From the NCBI GenBank assembly GCA_900321965.1, contig ONYA01000006.1, positions 1 to 64,000 on the forward strand: DNA of 64,000 bases. The letters are read 5' to 3'. Positions within the stretch are counted from its first letter, which is position 1. Each line of letters starts with the position of its first letter. The stretch is from an uncultured Prevotellaceae bacterium. Lineage in GTDB: Bacteria; Bacteroidota; Bacteroidia; Bacteroidales; Bacteroidaceae. Below are positions 33,818 to 44,700 of this stretch, piece by piece. The notes beneath the pieces were generated by a model. That model searched no databases. It was given only the letters and a program-made list of their open reading frames with translations, and was not told the origin of the DNA. The position numbers and the translations under genes were made by a program.

Positions 33818-35728
33818 TTATTTAATGATGGCTATTTTGCAGACCGTTCCCTTTTTGCCGTCGTTAGTAGCTGTGACGACCATATAGACGCCTGAGGCTA
33901 CGCGGTTGCCATCGCGGTCACAGCCGTCCCAGGTAAAGGTGCCGCCGTTGCTGCGGCCTTCAGCAACGAGTTTGCCGCTCGACGAGAGAATCTTCACGTC
34001 GGCATTGAGGGTGAGTCCTACGACGGTGATAAGGCCGGAGTAGTCGGGTGTGACAGGATTGGGATAGGCGTAGACATTATCCTTCGTCATCTCTGTTGCT
34101 GTGGTGGTGGCGTCGCTGATGTATGAACAGAGTCCCTTGTCGGTCAGGAAGAACACTTCGCCCGTCTGCTGGTTGAGGGCTATTGACATGACGGTGTTCG
34201 ACAGTAGCTTGGAATTGTCGGCGGTGAAGTATTGCAGCTGCGTCATGTTGTCGGCACTTACTAGGAAGGCGCCGGCACCGTTAGTGCCGAACCACTTGCG
34301 GCCGCCGCCGTCGATGGCGATGAAGTTGATGTTGACACCTGCCAACAGATAGTCGGCAAAGTTACTGCCGTCGTTGCGTGGCACCTTAATCTGCTGGAAG
34401 GTGATGTTCTCCTGTCCTGCTTCGCTCTTCTGTATCATAAACGGTCCCTGGTTGGTGCCCGTCCAGATGTTGCCTTCTAAGTCTTCGCAGACGCAGTTCA
34501 CAGTACCTACGCTGTTCTGTGTGCCGTCCTGGTTGGTGAAGTTGTTGTATCTGATGAGTTTGTTCGTGTCAATGTTATAGCAGAACAGAGCCGGCGTCGT
34601 CCAGTGTGAGTTGACAAACCAGAGGAGTCCGCGGCTGTCGATGAACATCTGCTTCAGTCCCGGCATACTGACGCCGTCTTTCTCGTTGAGGAGGCTCTGA
34701 GTCATATTCTTCCACTGTCCGTCGTTGGTAAGCTTCAGCAGGTTGGAGCCTTTCGCCTGACTGTTGAGCACCCACAGATGGCCGTTGCTGTCGAATTTGA
34801 CGCCGTGAATGAGGTTGTAGTTGTCAGGCAGTTCAGTATTTCCAGACATAGCACCTCGTATAGGGCTGTTCTGCTGGTTGTGGTATTTCAGGAGCTGTCC
34901 GTCCTTGAACTCGTAGAGTCCGCAGCGTCCGCCGACGGCAACATGGCTGGCATCTGTCGGGTCGATGTCAATACAGTTGTTGTCCACATATTCGTAGCCG
35001 GTGATGGCGGCCAGCCCGTCTTGGAAGACTGTCCAGTCATTGCCGTCCCATACCTGAACGGTGCCCGGACGGTTGAACTCTGCCGTTCCGGAGAGGAAGT
35101 AGCCGCCGGTGGTATAGAGCTTGCCGTCCTTGAAGACTGACTCCTGGAAGAAGTTATACTTTGGTCCGCCGGGCTTGAGCGTCTTGACGACGTCGATATA
35201 TTGCGCCCAGTCGTTATTGGCGTATGCAGGCAGCGACGTGGGGTAGTCGGGGTGGTTCTTCGTGTAGGTATCGCTGATTTCCGCCCGTTTCATGTCTACC
35301 TTGACGATACCGAGGCGGGCGTAGAGATAGGCATATTGTGCATCGATGGTAAGGCTGTCGATGGTCTTGTCCTCTGTTGTAGCCTTGCGGTACAGGGAGG
35401 AGATGTTGGTGATATTGCCTGCCGTGTCCATCAGGTCGATGTTCGAGTTCTGATAGACGATGATGAGGCGCTTGGCCTGCTGGTTCCAGGCGATGTGGGT
35501 GATATAGTTGTCGCTCAGTCCTGTCAGTTTGTCGTAAGTGGTGATGCTGTGGTCGGTGAGGTTATACTGGTACAGGTCGTTGGAGGCCCGTACGAAGAGA
35601 ACATTGCCGGCTTTGACAATCTGCTGTGGTTCGTAGTACGACAGATAATTGCGCCATGTACCGACTTGGGCCATACACAATACGTCACACCCAATACATA
35701 ATAAAACGATAAGCAGGACTCTTCTCAT
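33818..35728 (-). CDS. PorZ-like beta-propeller protein with type IX C-terminal domain
   Basis: 636 residues, signal peptide ending CMAQ. Repeated two-component-regulator-propeller blades follow: VLFVRASNDLYQYNL, DNYITHIAWNQ, GHLWVLNSQAKGSNL, RGLLWFVNSHW, EGNIWTGTNQGPF and GRKWFGTNGAGAF. The end is a Por/type IX domain (VYAYPNPVTPDYSG, VKILSSSGKLVAEG, GNRVASGVYMVV). This order matches PorZ, an outer-surface part of the sortase complex that processes type IX cargo; PorZ is retained at the surface. The window's M6 protease, PL11 lyase and MBG protein have the tails such a system handles. It sits between rdgB and DUF6056-like genes in one operon. Confidence 0.8.
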   Translation of the reverse strand: MRRVLLIVLLCIGCDVLCMAQVGTWRNYLSYYEPQQIVKAGNVLFVRASNDLYQYNLTDHSITTYDKLTGLSDNYITHIAWNQQAKRLIIVYQNSNIDLMDTAGNITNISSLYRKATTEDKTIDSLTIDAQYAYLYARLGIVKVDMKRAEISDTYTKNHPDYPTSLPAYANNDWAQYIDVVKTLKPGGPKYNFFQESVFKDGKLYTTGGYFLSGTAEFNRPGTVQVWDGNDWTVFQDGLAAITGYEYVDNNCIDIDPTDASHVAVGGRCGLYEFKDGQLLKYHNQQNSPIRGAMSGNTELPDNYNLIHGVKFDSNGHLWVLNSQAKGSNLLKLTNDGQWKNMTQSLLNEKDGVSMPGLKQMFIDSRGLLWFVNSHWTTPALFCYNIDTNKLIRYNNFTNQDGTQNSVGTVNCVCEDLEGNIWTGTNQGPFMIQKSEAGQENITFQQIKVPRNDGSNFADYLLAGVNINFIAIDGGGRKWFGTNGAGAFLVSADNMTQLQYFTADNSKLLSNTVMSIALNQQTGEVFFLTDKGLCSYISDATTTATEMTKDNVYAYPNPVTPDYSGLITVVGLTLNADVKILSSSGKLVAEGRSNGGTFTWDGCDRDGNRVASGVYMVVTATNDGKKGTVCKIAIIK

Positions 35729-35734
35729 ATATTG

Positions 35735-36436
35735 TTATTCTTTTAGTAAGTACTCTGCCAGCTTTGCTGTAGCCCGGGCCCGGTGGCTGATTTGGTTTTT
35801 AATCTCGATACCCAGTTCGGCAAATGTCTGGTCGTAGCCGTCGGGTTGGAAGATGGGATCGTAGCCAAAGCCCTCCCCTCCCCTACGCTCGCGGATGATT
35901 TCGCCGTTGACGATGCCCTCGAACTCGTGGACCTCTCCTTGCTGTATTAACGCAATGACGGTACGGAATCGTGCGTGGCGGTTGGTATTTTCTCCTAATT
36001 CGCGGAGCAGGCGGGCCATATTGGCCTCAGAGTCGTGGCCTTTGGGCTGCGGCACCGCCGCAGCACAGCCAACAGCGGCAGAGGGGGCGGAAGAAGAGGA
36101 GGGAGAGAGGGCAGAGGGAGCGGAGGGAGCGGAGGGAGAGGGAGCGACGGCGACGGTAGCAGAGCCGATAGCGGCGTAGCGGGCTGAGTAGACGCCGGGG
36201 GCACCGTCGAGGGCATCGACCTCAAGACCGGTGTCATCGGCGAAGCAGTCGATATGGTAGTGGTCGTAGACGTACTGCGCCTTCTGTAGGGCGTTTTCCT
36301 CGAGTGTAGAGCCTGTCTCGGGAATGTCGGCGTAGCAGCCGATGTCCTTGAGTGAGAGCACCTCTACCCTACTCCCTAATATCTGTCGGATTTCATTCAG
36401 CTTGTGCTGGTTGTTGGTTGCGAATACTATTCTCAT
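35735..36436 (-). CDS. rdgB: Inosine/xanthosine triphosphate pyrophosphatase with inserted Ser/Ala/Pro stretch
   Basis: 233 residues. It hydrolyses ITP, XTP and dITP so that deaminated purines do not enter DNA or RNA. Motifs are [35 protein letters not shown], and [11 protein letters not shown] plus ISHRARA. The usual length is about 195. Here about 40 residues, mostly Ser, Ala and Pro, interrupt the conserved run between SARYA and HDSEANM. The insert comes from a GGAGCGGA-type simple repeat at roughly 36050-36170. The catalytic segments are all intact. Confidence 0.93.
   Translation of the reverse strand: MRIVFATNNQHKLNEIRQILGSRVEVLSLKDIGCYADIPETGSTLEENALQKAQYVYDHYHIDCFADDTGLEVDALDGAPGVYSARYAAIGSATVAVAPSPSAPSAPSALSPSSSSAPSAAVGCAAAVPQPKGHDSEANMARLLRELGENTNRHARFRTVIALIQQGEVHEFEGIVNGEIIRERRGGEGFGYDPIFQPDGYDQTFAELGIEIKNQISHRARATAKLAEYLLKE
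36050..36170. repeat. Purine-rich simple repeat inside rdgB
   Basis: The plus strand reads as G/A-rich tracts (repeats of ggagcggaggga and related units), an asymmetric purine strand. It codes on the minus strand for the Ser/Ala/Pro insert of RdgB. It is long enough to vary in length by slippage. Confidence 0.85.
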
Positions 36437-36466
36437 TTTCTTTTATTTGACGACAACAATGACAAC

Positions 36467-37465
36467 TTAAGACAACTTTTTATCCACTTTTGGCGTAGCC
36501 AAGTTGTCTTTGTTGTCCCAGTTGTCGTTATTCTTTGTTATTTGTTGTTTGATTTTCACTTTCATTTCGTCGAAGCCTTCGCCATAGACGCCGATGACGG
36601 CACTCTGCGAGACGAAGGCGTTAGGGTCAATCATCTTGATGAGGCGGAAGATGTAGGTACTCTCGCTCTTGCGTGCCAGCAGACAGATGACCTTTCGCTC
36701 CTGGCCGGTGTACCAGCCGTGGCCGTCGAGGATGGTTACGCCGTGGTCGGTCTTCGTGCCCAAGGCGTTGGCTATCTCCTGCCACTTCTGGCTGAAGATA
36801 AAGAACTGTACGGACTGTCGGCGGCGGTTCATGACGTAGTCGAGCATGAAGTTCTCGATGACCATCGTGCAGAAGCCGAAGACTATCTTGTGTATGCGCT
36901 CCAGCGTATCGCCAAACTGCGGTATGAAGAGACAGGAGCCGATGATGATGAAGTCGACAAACGTCAGTACCGTTCCCAACGACACGTTGCGGAACTTGTT
37001 GACAGAAGCGGCGATGATGTCGGTGCCTCCCGTCGAACCGTTGTTGAGGAAGACGATGGCCAGTGCCGTTCCTGTCATCATACAGCCGATGACGAGCGAC
37101 ATGAAGTCCTGTCCGTCGCCTAAGATTCTGACGAAGTTGCCCGCTTCGTCCTTGGGAATGATTTGCTGTGCCAGTCCCAGTAGGAAGGTCAGCATCAAGA
37201 TGGCGTAGATGGTTTTCGTGAGGAACTTCCAGCCAAGAATCCTGAGACCTACGACGAGCAGCACCCCGTTGATGATGAAGTAGGTGTAGCTGATGGGGAA
37301 GTGTGTGGTGTAGTAGATGATGGCGCCGATACCGGCAACACCGCCCGTGACAATCTCGTAGGGCATCAGGAAGAAGGTGAAGCCAAACGTAAACAATAAG
37401 AGGCCGAGGGTTATGCCGACATAATCCCCGACCTCTTTGAGTATCAATTTGTGATTGATTGTCAA
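36467..37465 (-). CDS. YitT-family membrane protein (DUF161 plus DUF2179)
   Basis: 332 residues. Five or six membrane helices, beginning YVGITLGLLLFTFGFTFFLM with the PYEIVTGGVAGIGAI motif after helix 1, and GSTGGTDIIAASVNKF. A soluble C-terminal DUF2179 domain (DHGVTILDGHGWYTGQERKVI) follows. It probably transports a small substrate; the substrate is unknown. It lies 23 nt after leuS and 30 nt before rdgB in the same operon. Confidence 0.87.
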   Translation of the reverse strand: MTINHKLILKEVGDYVGITLGLLLFTFGFTFFLMPYEIVTGGVAGIGAIIYYTTHFPISYTYFIINGVLLVVGLRILGWKFLTKTIYAILMLTFLLGLAQQIIPKDEAGNFVRILGDGQDFMSLVIGCMMTGTALAIVFLNNGSTGGTDIIAASVNKFRNVSLGTVLTFVDFIIIGSCLFIPQFGDTLERIHKIVFGFCTMVIENFMLDYVMNRRRQSVQFFIFSQKWQEIANALGTKTDHGVTILDGHGWYTGQERKVICLLARKSESTYIFRLIKMIDPNAFVSQSAVIGVYGEGFDEMKVKIKQQITKNNDNWDNKDNLATPKVDKKLS

Positions 37466-37488
37466 AGCTCTTTCAATTTACTTGTTTA

Positions 37489-40323
37489 CTATTTGCCAAG
37501 CACGATGTTGACCATGCGCTTGGGTACGATGATGACTTTCTTCACCTGGAAGCCTTCGAGGTACTTCTTGGCGCGCTCGTCGCTGAGTACAGCCTCCTCG
37601 ATGGTCTTGTTATCGGCATCGGCAGGGAACGACATTTCCAGGCGGGTCTTGCCGTTGAAGGCCACGCCGAGCTTCACCTGGCTCTCCACGAGGTACTGCT
37701 CGTCCCACTTAGGCCACTGGGCGTCGCAGACGCTGCCTTCGCCGCCGAGCATCTTCCACAGTTCCTCGGCGATATGCGGAGCAAACGGTGCGATGAGCAC
37801 GACGAGTGTCTTCATTATCTCGGTATTCTTGCACTTCTGCTGCGACAGTTCGTTGACGCAAATCATGAAGGCAGAGATGGAGGTGTTGTACGAGAACTGC
37901 TCGATGTCCTGGCTGACCTTCTTGATGAGCTTGTGTACGCTCTTGAGGTTATCGGCGGTAGCTTCCTCGTTTGTTGCGATACCATCGCAACATACGGAAC
38001 TGACGAGGTTCCAGAACTTCTTCAGGAAGCGGTGGCAGCCGTCGATGCCGTTGGTGTCCCAAGGCTTCGACTGCTCGACGGGTCCGAGGAACATCTCGTA
38101 GAGGCGCAGTGTGTCGGCACCGTACTTCTCGACAATCATGTCAGGATTGACGACGTTGAACATCGACTTCGACATTTTCTCTATAGCCCAGCCGCACTTG
38201 TACTGTCCGTTCTCGAGTATGAACTCAGCATTCTCATAGTCAGGACGCCAGGCGCGGAAAGCCTCGATGTCGAGCACGTCGGCCGAGACGATGTTCACGT
38301 CGACGTGGATAGGCGTTGTGGTGTACTTGTCCTTCAGTCCGAAGCTGACGAACTTACCCTTGTCGGCACCCTCGTCCTCTACGCGATAGACGAAGTTGGA
38401 GCGCCCCTGAATCATGCCCTGGTTCACCAGTTTCTTGAACGGTTCGTCCTCGCAGCTGTAGCCGGAGTCGTAGAGGAACTTGTTCCAGAATCGCGAGTAG
38501 ATAAGGTGCCCCGTAGCGTGCTCCGTACCGCCGACGTAGAGGTCGACGTTGCGCCAGTATTCGTCAATATCCTTGTCGACGAGAGCCTTCTCGTTCTTCG
38601 GGTCCATATAGCGCAGGTAGTAGGCGCTGGAGCCAGCGAAGCCCGGCATGGTGTTCAGCTCCAAGGGGAAGACAGTCTTGTTGTCTATCAGCGACTTGTC
38701 GACCACCGTGTCCGTCTTGGTGTCCCATGCCCAACGCTTGGCGCGTCCCAATGGTGGCTCGCCCGTCTCCGTAGGCTTGTACTCGTCAATCTCGGGCAGT
38801 TCCAGCGGCAGGCACTCCTTCGGAATCATGTATGGCATGTCGTCCTTGTAGTAGACGGGGAACGGCTCGCCCCAGTAGCGTTGACGCGAGAAGATGGCGT
38901 CGCGCAGACGGTAGTTCACCTTCACACGACCCAGGCCCTGCTCCGTAACATATTTCTTCGTGGCGGCGATAGCCTCCTTGACGGTCAGACCGTTCAGCGA
39001 GAACTTAGCTGAAGAAGAGTTGCAGACGATACCCTCCTTGGCGTCGTAGCTCTCCTCGCTGACGTCGGCCCCCTCAATGAGCGGTATAATCGGCAGGTTG
39101 AAGTGCTTGGCGAAGGCATAGTCGCGCGAGTCGTGAGCAGGCACGGCCATGATGGCTCCCGTGCCGTAGCCAGCCAGCACGTATTCAGCAATCCAGATGG
39201 GTATCTTCTCGTCGGTAAACGGATTGATGGCATACGACCCTGAGAACACGCCCGTCACCCGGTGGTCCATCTGGCGGTCGCGCTCGGTGCGCTTCTTCAC
39301 GTAGTCGAGGTATTTCTCTACCTCTTCCTTCTGCTCCGGCGTGGTCAGTTCGGCTACGAGGTCTGATTCAGGCGCCAGCACCATGAACGTCACGCCGAAC
39401 ATCGTGTCGGCACGGGTGGTGAAGATGGTGAAGTGCTTGTCGCTGTCGGCCACCTTGAATTCCACCTCGGTACCCTCTGAGCGGCCAATCCAGTTGCGCT
39501 GTGTCTCCTTCAGCGAGTCTGTCCAGTCAATAGTCTCCAGTCCGTCGAGCAGGCGCTGTGCGTAGGCCGACACACGGAGGCACCACTGGCGCATCTTCTT
39601 CTGTACCACGGGATAGCCGCCGCGTACTGAGACGCCGTCCACCACCTCGTCGTTGGCCAGCACCGTTCCCAGCTTCGGGCACCAGTTCACCATTGTGTCG
39701 GCCAGATAGGCTATGCGGTAGTTCATCAGCACCTCCTGCTTCTTCTTCTCCGAGAAGTTGTGCCAGTCGGCAGCCGTGAAGTGCAGCTCCTCCGTACCAA
39801 GGGCGTTGCAGTTCTCGGTACCCATCAGTTCGAAGTGCTCAATCAGCTTAATCGTCGGCTGAGCCTTTTGCGACGACGTAGAGAAGTAGCTCTTGAACAT
39901 ACGCTGGAAGGCCCATTGCGTCCACTTGTAGTAGATGGGGTCGCAGGTGCGCACCTCGCGCTCCCAGTCGAAGGAGAAGCCTATCTTGTCCAACTGCGAG
40001 CGGTAGCGGTCGATGTTCTCGAACGTTGTCTTCTCAGGGTGCTGTCCCGTCTGTATGGCATACTGCTCTGCGGGCAGTCCGTAGGCGTCGTAGCCCATGG
40101 GGTTCAGCACGTTGAATCCCTGCTGACGCTTGTAGCGTGCGTAGATGTCTGAGGCAATATATCCTAAGGGATGACCCACGTGCAAGCCTGCTCCCGACGG
40201 GTAAGGGAACATGTTCAGCACGTAGAACTTCTTCTTGTTCTTGTCCTCAACCACGCGGTATGTGCCGTTCTCCACCCACCGCTTCTGCCATTTCTTTTCA
40301 ATCTCTCTGAAATTGTAATCCAT
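37489..40323 (-). CDS. leuS: Leucyl-tRNA synthetase
   Basis: 944 residues, the length seen in Bacteroidetes. The class I motifs are the HIGH-type HVGHPLG within [20 protein letters not shown] near residue 50 and KMSKS near residue 715. The editing (CP1) domain lies between, including [12 protein letters not shown] and [16 protein letters not shown]. It charges tRNA-Leu in the cytoplasm. It is the first gene of the seven-gene operon running to the acyltransferase. Confidence 0.98.
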   Translation of the reverse strand: MDYNFREIEKKWQKRWVENGTYRVVEDKNKKKFYVLNMFPYPSGAGLHVGHPLGYIASDIYARYKRQQGFNVLNPMGYDAYGLPAEQYAIQTGQHPEKTTFENIDRYRSQLDKIGFSFDWEREVRTCDPIYYKWTQWAFQRMFKSYFSTSSQKAQPTIKLIEHFELMGTENCNALGTEELHFTAADWHNFSEKKKQEVLMNYRIAYLADTMVNWCPKLGTVLANDEVVDGVSVRGGYPVVQKKMRQWCLRVSAYAQRLLDGLETIDWTDSLKETQRNWIGRSEGTEVEFKVADSDKHFTIFTTRADTMFGVTFMVLAPESDLVAELTTPEQKEEVEKYLDYVKKRTERDRQMDHRVTGVFSGSYAINPFTDEKIPIWIAEYVLAGYGTGAIMAVPAHDSRDYAFAKHFNLPIIPLIEGADVSEESYDAKEGIVCNSSSAKFSLNGLTVKEAIAATKKYVTEQGLGRVKVNYRLRDAIFSRQRYWGEPFPVYYKDDMPYMIPKECLPLELPEIDEYKPTETGEPPLGRAKRWAWDTKTDTVVDKSLIDNKTVFPLELNTMPGFAGSSAYYLRYMDPKNEKALVDKDIDEYWRNVDLYVGGTEHATGHLIYSRFWNKFLYDSGYSCEDEPFKKLVNQGMIQGRSNFVYRVEDEGADKGKFVSFGLKDKYTTTPIHVDVNIVSADVLDIEAFRAWRPDYENAEFILENGQYKCGWAIEKMSKSMFNVVNPDMIVEKYGADTLRLYEMFLGPVEQSKPWDTNGIDGCHRFLKKFWNLVSSVCCDGIATNEEATADNLKSVHKLIKKVSQDIEQFSYNTSISAFMICVNELSQQKCKNTEIMKTLVVLIAPFAPHIAEELWKMLGGEGSVCDAQWPKWDEQYLVESQVKLGVAFNGKTRLEMSFPADADNKTIEEAVLSDERAKKYLEGFQVKKVIIVPKRMVNIVLGK

Positions 40324-40370
40324 TGTCGTATTTTTATTTTTAATAGTTTCCGTACATAATTATTGGGCTG

Positions 40371-40402
40371 CAAAGATAAGGATTATTTCTGAAAGTTCCA
40401 AA
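40371..40402 (-). promoter_or_regulatory. Promoter of leuS operon
   Basis: On the minus strand TTTG (40399-40402), 20-nt spacer, TATCTTTG (40371-40378). The leader to leuS is about 44 nt. No T-box fits in that length. Confidence 0.8.
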
Positions 40403-40440
40403 AAGTTGGGGTGAAATTTCGTACTTTAGGAAATTAAGTG

Positions 40441-40448
40441 TACTTTTG
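40441..40448 (+). promoter_or_regulatory. -7 box abutting HAD phosphatase start
   Basis: TACTTTTG ends 4 nt before the ATG at 40453. The -33 element is only TTTC (40417-40420). The transcript should be leaderless or nearly so. It is divergent from, and about 40 nt away from, the leuS promoter. Confidence 0.55.
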
Positions 40449-40452
40449 CATC

Positions 40453-41097
40453 ATGCAACACTACGATACTTATATTTTCGACCTCGACGGTACGCTGCTC
40501 GACACGCTCGACGACCTGGCGGCAGCCGTGAACCATGCCCTCCGTGCTTACGGTATGCCCGAACACTCACGCGACGCTGTGCGGCAGTTCGTTGGCAACG
40601 GCGTTCGTTTGCTGATGATACGTGCCATTCCCGGCGGCGAGCAGAACCCTCAGTTCGAGGCAGCATTCGACGCTTTCCGCCAGTATTACCTTGTACATTC
40701 CCTCGACACGACGCGCCCCTATGATGGCATCACTGAGATGCTGACGACCCTCCGACAACGCGGCTGTCGGACGGCCGTGGTGAGCAATAAGTTTGATGCT
40801 GCCACCAAGGAACTCTGTCGGCATTTCTTTCCTGACACCATCGAGGTGGCCGTCGGCGAGCACGAGGCCGAGGGCATCCGCAAGAAGCCGGCACCCGACA
40901 CCGTCAACGAAGCCTTGAACCAGTTGGGTGTCGATGGTCGGCATGCTGTCTATGTAGGCGACAGCGATGTTGACCTGCAGACAGCCCGTAACGCGGGCCT
41001 TCCCTGTATCAGCGTGCTCTGGGGGTTCCGCGACAAGGACTTCTTAATGGCCAACGGCGCTACGACCTTCATCACTTCCCCAGAGGAGTTGATATAA
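40453..41097 (+). CDS. HAD-family phosphatase (phosphoglycolate phosphatase-like)
   Basis: 214 residues from the ATG at 40453, which sits just before the first strand; an ATG 15 nt earlier overlaps the -7 box. HAD motifs: FDLDGTLLDT (nucleophile Asp), TAVVSNKFD, the lysine in IRKKPAPDTV and YVGDSDVDLQTARNAG. A helical cap lies after motif I, as in Gph. It may clear phosphoglycolate or another small phosphate ester. It is a single-gene unit with a strong terminator. Confidence 0.88.
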   Translation: MQHYDTYIFDLDGTLLDTLDDLAAAVNHALRAYGMPEHSRDAVRQFVGNGVRLLMIRAIPGGEQNPQFEAAFDAFRQYYLVHSLDTTRPYDGITEMLTTLRQRGCRTAVVSNKFDAATKELCRHFFPDTIEVAVGEHEAEGIRKKPAPDTVNEALNQLGVDGRHAVYVGDSDVDLQTARNAGLPCISVLWGFRDKDFLMANGATTFITSPEELI

Positions 41098-41098
41098 G

Positions 41099-41138
41099 AA
41101 AACAGCGGGAGAACTCGTCGTTCCCCCGCTGTTTTCTT
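41099..41138. terminator. Bidirectional terminator
   Basis: AAAACAGCGGG...CCCGCTGTTTT with a GAAC/GTTC extension forms a long stem flanked by A-run and T-run. It serves the HAD gene and the convergent small secreted protein. Confidence 0.92.
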
Positions 41139-41149
41139 AAGGTCTTTGC

Positions 41150-41542
41150 TTAGAGCATTCGGTTGTGAAGCGTTAACACCAGTAGTCTCATATAGGTGTT
41201 GAACTGCTGCTCGTTGAGCACACGTCGCATCTGGAAAGCATCTTTCTTCAGGGCCTGGTGAATCTGGAACCCAAGTCGAGGACCACTAACTGCTGAAAGC
41301 GACTTAACGTCCTCATTGAAGCTGTTCAGACTGGCTTCTACGACTTCCGTCTGCCATTCGTCTAAATCGAGCACGACAGCCAGGCGGCGAATGTCACAAT
41401 TAATGACAAAGCGCGTGTTAAAATTATTCACTAAACTCACATCATTACCTTCTGCGCTTTTGTCAGTTCCGTAACTCTTTGTCTCAGCAAAGCTTAACGT
41501 AAAGGCCATAGCGGCCACCAATGTTAAAACAATCTTTTTCAT
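41150..41542 (-). CDS. Small secreted helical protein, unknown family
   Basis: 130 residues. The signal peptide is clear (KKIVLTLVAAMAFTLSFA, cleavage near ETKS). The mature part is helical and charged. RRLAVVLDLDEWQTEVVEAS and RRVLNEQQFNTYMRLL each end a helix with a Leu-x-x-x-Gln pattern, which loosely recalls the LTxxQ repeats of Spy/CpxP periplasmic chaperones, but the match is too weak to name. Similar small secreted proteins occur in Prevotella. It is a single-gene unit facing the terminator at 41.1 kb. The 237 nt upstream to the PL11 gene hold only promoters. Confidence 0.75.
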   Translation of the reverse strand: MKKIVLTLVAAMAFTLSFAETKSYGTDKSAEGNDVSLVNNFNTRFVINCDIRRLAVVLDLDEWQTEVVEASLNSFNEDVKSLSAVSGPRLGFQIHQALKKDAFQMRRVLNEQQFNTYMRLLVLTLHNRML

Positions 41543-41711
41543 GTTAATTTCTTTTTTAAGTTTGTTATCCTGTTTTGTTATCCTGTTTGTTATTTCGTTT
41601 TCTGTCTTTTTGACGCAGCAAGTCGTAAAAGGTTTAACGAAAAACCAAATATTTTTCTGACTTTCTTTTTTTACTATGTAAACGTCATCGTCTTTTTTAT
41701 GGATTGAGTGT

Positions 41712-41741
41712 TTTGGTTTCAGAAAAAATGTCGTATCTTTG
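41712..41741 (+). promoter_or_regulatory. Promoter of PL11 lyase gene
   Basis: TTTG at 41712-41715, 18-nt spacer, TATCTTTG at 41734-41741; leader of about 35 nt. Confidence 0.78.
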
Positions 41742-41779
41742 CACGGGATTTTTCGAAACTATAACAAACTACTAATAGA

Positions 41780-44700
41780 ATGATGAAGAAAGTAAGCCTT
41801 TTTTTGGTCGCAATAGCGATGGGTACGGTTGTTAGTACAATGACAGCCCAAGTTACGCCGACGGCACAGATGGAGCAGTTGGGCCGAGGTGTTGTGGCAT
41901 TGCCGGCTCAGAGTGGAAGCGGACAGTTCGTCAGCTGGCGACTTTTGGGTACTGACAATGAGAATGTGACGTTTGACGTCGTGCGTGACGGTACGGTAAT
42001 AGCCCGCGACTTGGCGGGTGCCACCAGTTTCGTCGACCGCAAGGGAACGGCCACCAGCCAGTATCAGGTGGTAGCTAAGGTGAACGGCAACGTACAGAGT
42101 ACGTCGGCAGCCGTGACTCCTTGGGCGGGCGTCTATACCACCTTGCAGCTTGATCAGCCGACGGGCGGCTCTTATACGCCTAATGACTGTTCGGTGGGCG
42201 ATGTCGACGGTGATGGCGAGTACGAGCTGATAGTGAAGTGGGATTCTAACGGTAAGGATAATGCCAGTTCGGGTGTGTCAGACCCGTGTATCATCGACTG
42301 CTATGAGTTCGACGGCACCAAGCGCTGGCGCGTCAACTTAGGCAAGAATATCCGCTCGGGTGCTCACTATACGCAGTTTATGGTCTACGACTTCAATGGC
42401 GACGGTAAGGCAGAGATGATGTGTAAAACGGCGCCAGGCTCTGTCGATGGTAAGAGTAACTACGTGACGGTGGCTGCCGACGACAGCAACATCAAGGGTG
42501 CCAACAACACGACGAGCTATGTAGGTAGCGACGGGCGCGTGCTGAAAGGTCCTGAATACCTGACCGTCTTCAACGGCGAGACCGGTGCTGCTATGCACAC
42601 CATCTGGTATAACCCTAACCGTGCGGGCAATTACGGCCAGGCTGACGACCATCCTGGCGAATCATTCTGGGGCGACAGCAAAGGTAATCGCGGCGACCGC
42701 TTCCTGGCGGCTGTAGCCCACCTGGACGGTGCTGTGAAGAAAGCCAGTGGCATTTTCTGTCGCGGCTATTACCGTCGGGCTTACGTCTGGGCTGTCGACT
42801 TCGACGGACAAAAGCTGAAGCATCGCTGGCTGCATTGCTCGTCGTCGAAGACAGCCTATTCGGTGACCGACGCTAACTTCAACACCTCTAACTATACGAA
42901 CACGACGAGTACCAGCGGCGGCGGCTCGGCAACGCTCTATCAGAATGGCAATCACAACATCAGCATTGCCGACGTCGATGGTGACGGCAAGGACGAGATC
43001 ATCTGGGGATCGGCTGCCTGCGACGATAATGGTAAGGTGCTCTATGGTGTGGGCTTTGGCCACGGCGATGCGATGCACCTGGCCGACCACCTGCCTGACC
43101 GTCCGGGACTGGAAGTCTTCGACGTACACGAAGAGAAGGGCACCTACGCCTGGGACCTCCACGATGCCAAGACGGGGCAGGTGCTGCTGAAGGGCGGACC
43201 TTCAGGTGTTGACAACGGCCGCGGCCTGGCTGCGCAGTATGATGCTAACTTCCGCGGCAGCTACTTCGGATCAGCAGCTGATGTGACCACGCGTAAGTGT
43301 ACTGACGGCTCGGCCGTCTCTGATTACGGCCCAACGGTATTCAACTTCCGCATCTACTGGGACGGTGACTTGCAGGAGGAGTGTTTAGGCGATATTTCGA
43401 ACCACAACAATCCCTTTCTTGAGAAATGGAACGGCAATGGCTTCAGTCGTATGTACATAGCTGGCAAGAACGTCTACCAGCACGGCACGTCTGTGTCTAT
43501 CAACAGCACCAAGGGCAATCCCTGTCTGCAGGCCGACATCTTCGGCGACTGGCGCGAGGAGATGATTTTCTACGATGGCAGCAATCCCAGCGTGCTGAAT
43601 ATCTTTACGACGAACATTCCCACATCCTATCGCGTGGTGACGCTGATGCACGACCACGTCTACCGTATGGGTGTTGCCTGGCAGAATGTGGCTTACAACC
43701 AGCCGCCGCACTTAGGCTACTACCTGCCCGACTACGCTAAGAAACAGGAGGCAGAGGTCGTAGAAGACAACGACGATGATATGACGGTCTTCTACAAGCA
43801 GGACTACGAGAGCGAGACGGATGCCTCGTCGTGGATTTCGGGCGCTAATCAAGGCAATGCGCAAAGCCGTCTGAGTCTGCAGACGGGTGATGCTACCTAT
43901 GGAAAGTACATACAGTTTGCTCCTGAGGGCGACAACTCGCGAGCTTGCTATACCAGCATCTCGTCAGGCGACAATATCACCTATGTGCTCGACTTCGACC
44001 TGGCTCTCAGACCCAGCAACAAGGAGGCTCACGAGTTTGTGGTGATGGCAGCCAGCGGTACGCCGGAAGTGGGCTACAGTAATGTGTGGTACACCTATTC
44101 GCTGAAGCATAACCAGCAGCACGCCTTGCTGACATTGGCGAACGGTGGTGCAGGCGACACATTTTATGAGGTAAACTTCCAGTCGGCTGAAACGGTGCAG
44201 CTGGCATCCGACGTCTGGAATCATGTGCGGCTGAAGGTTGATGGTACGAGTCGGAAGGTTGACTATGTTATCAGCGCAGCAGACAAGACCGTTCTGGGTA
44301 AAGGCACGTTTAGTCTGCCTGAAGGAACGAGCAGCCAGATGCAGGGATTCTATTTCCGTTGCGGCCGTTACCAGGCTTCGATGAAGATTGACAATATTGT
44401 CATTTCCGTGCCTGCGACTGTAACGCCCGAGCCAGAACCGGAACCCGAGCCTGATCCTGAGCCAGAGCCTGTCGTTGCCGACCCCATTGACCCTGAGTTG
44501 TCGTTCAGCGTGACGACGGTAGCTGGCGTCGTGGGTGAGGCGTTCACAGCTCCCGTGCTGAACAACCGCTACAACATCGAAGTGGAATGGAGCAGCGAGC
44601 ATCCAGAGGTAGCAACGGTCGACAATCAGGGCAATGTCACACTCGTGGGGGCTGGTCAGACCACCATCACCGCCTCGTTCACCGGCGATGACAATTATAC

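Noticed and set aside
37459..39012. Long plus-strand reading frame (517 codons) antisense to leuS
   Set aside because: It mirrors the codon bias of leuS; its translation is Val/Leu/Glu-rich with no recognisable domain.
42338..43711. Several antisense frames within the PL11 gene
   Set aside because: Shadows of a GC-rich coding strand; no start or family evidence.
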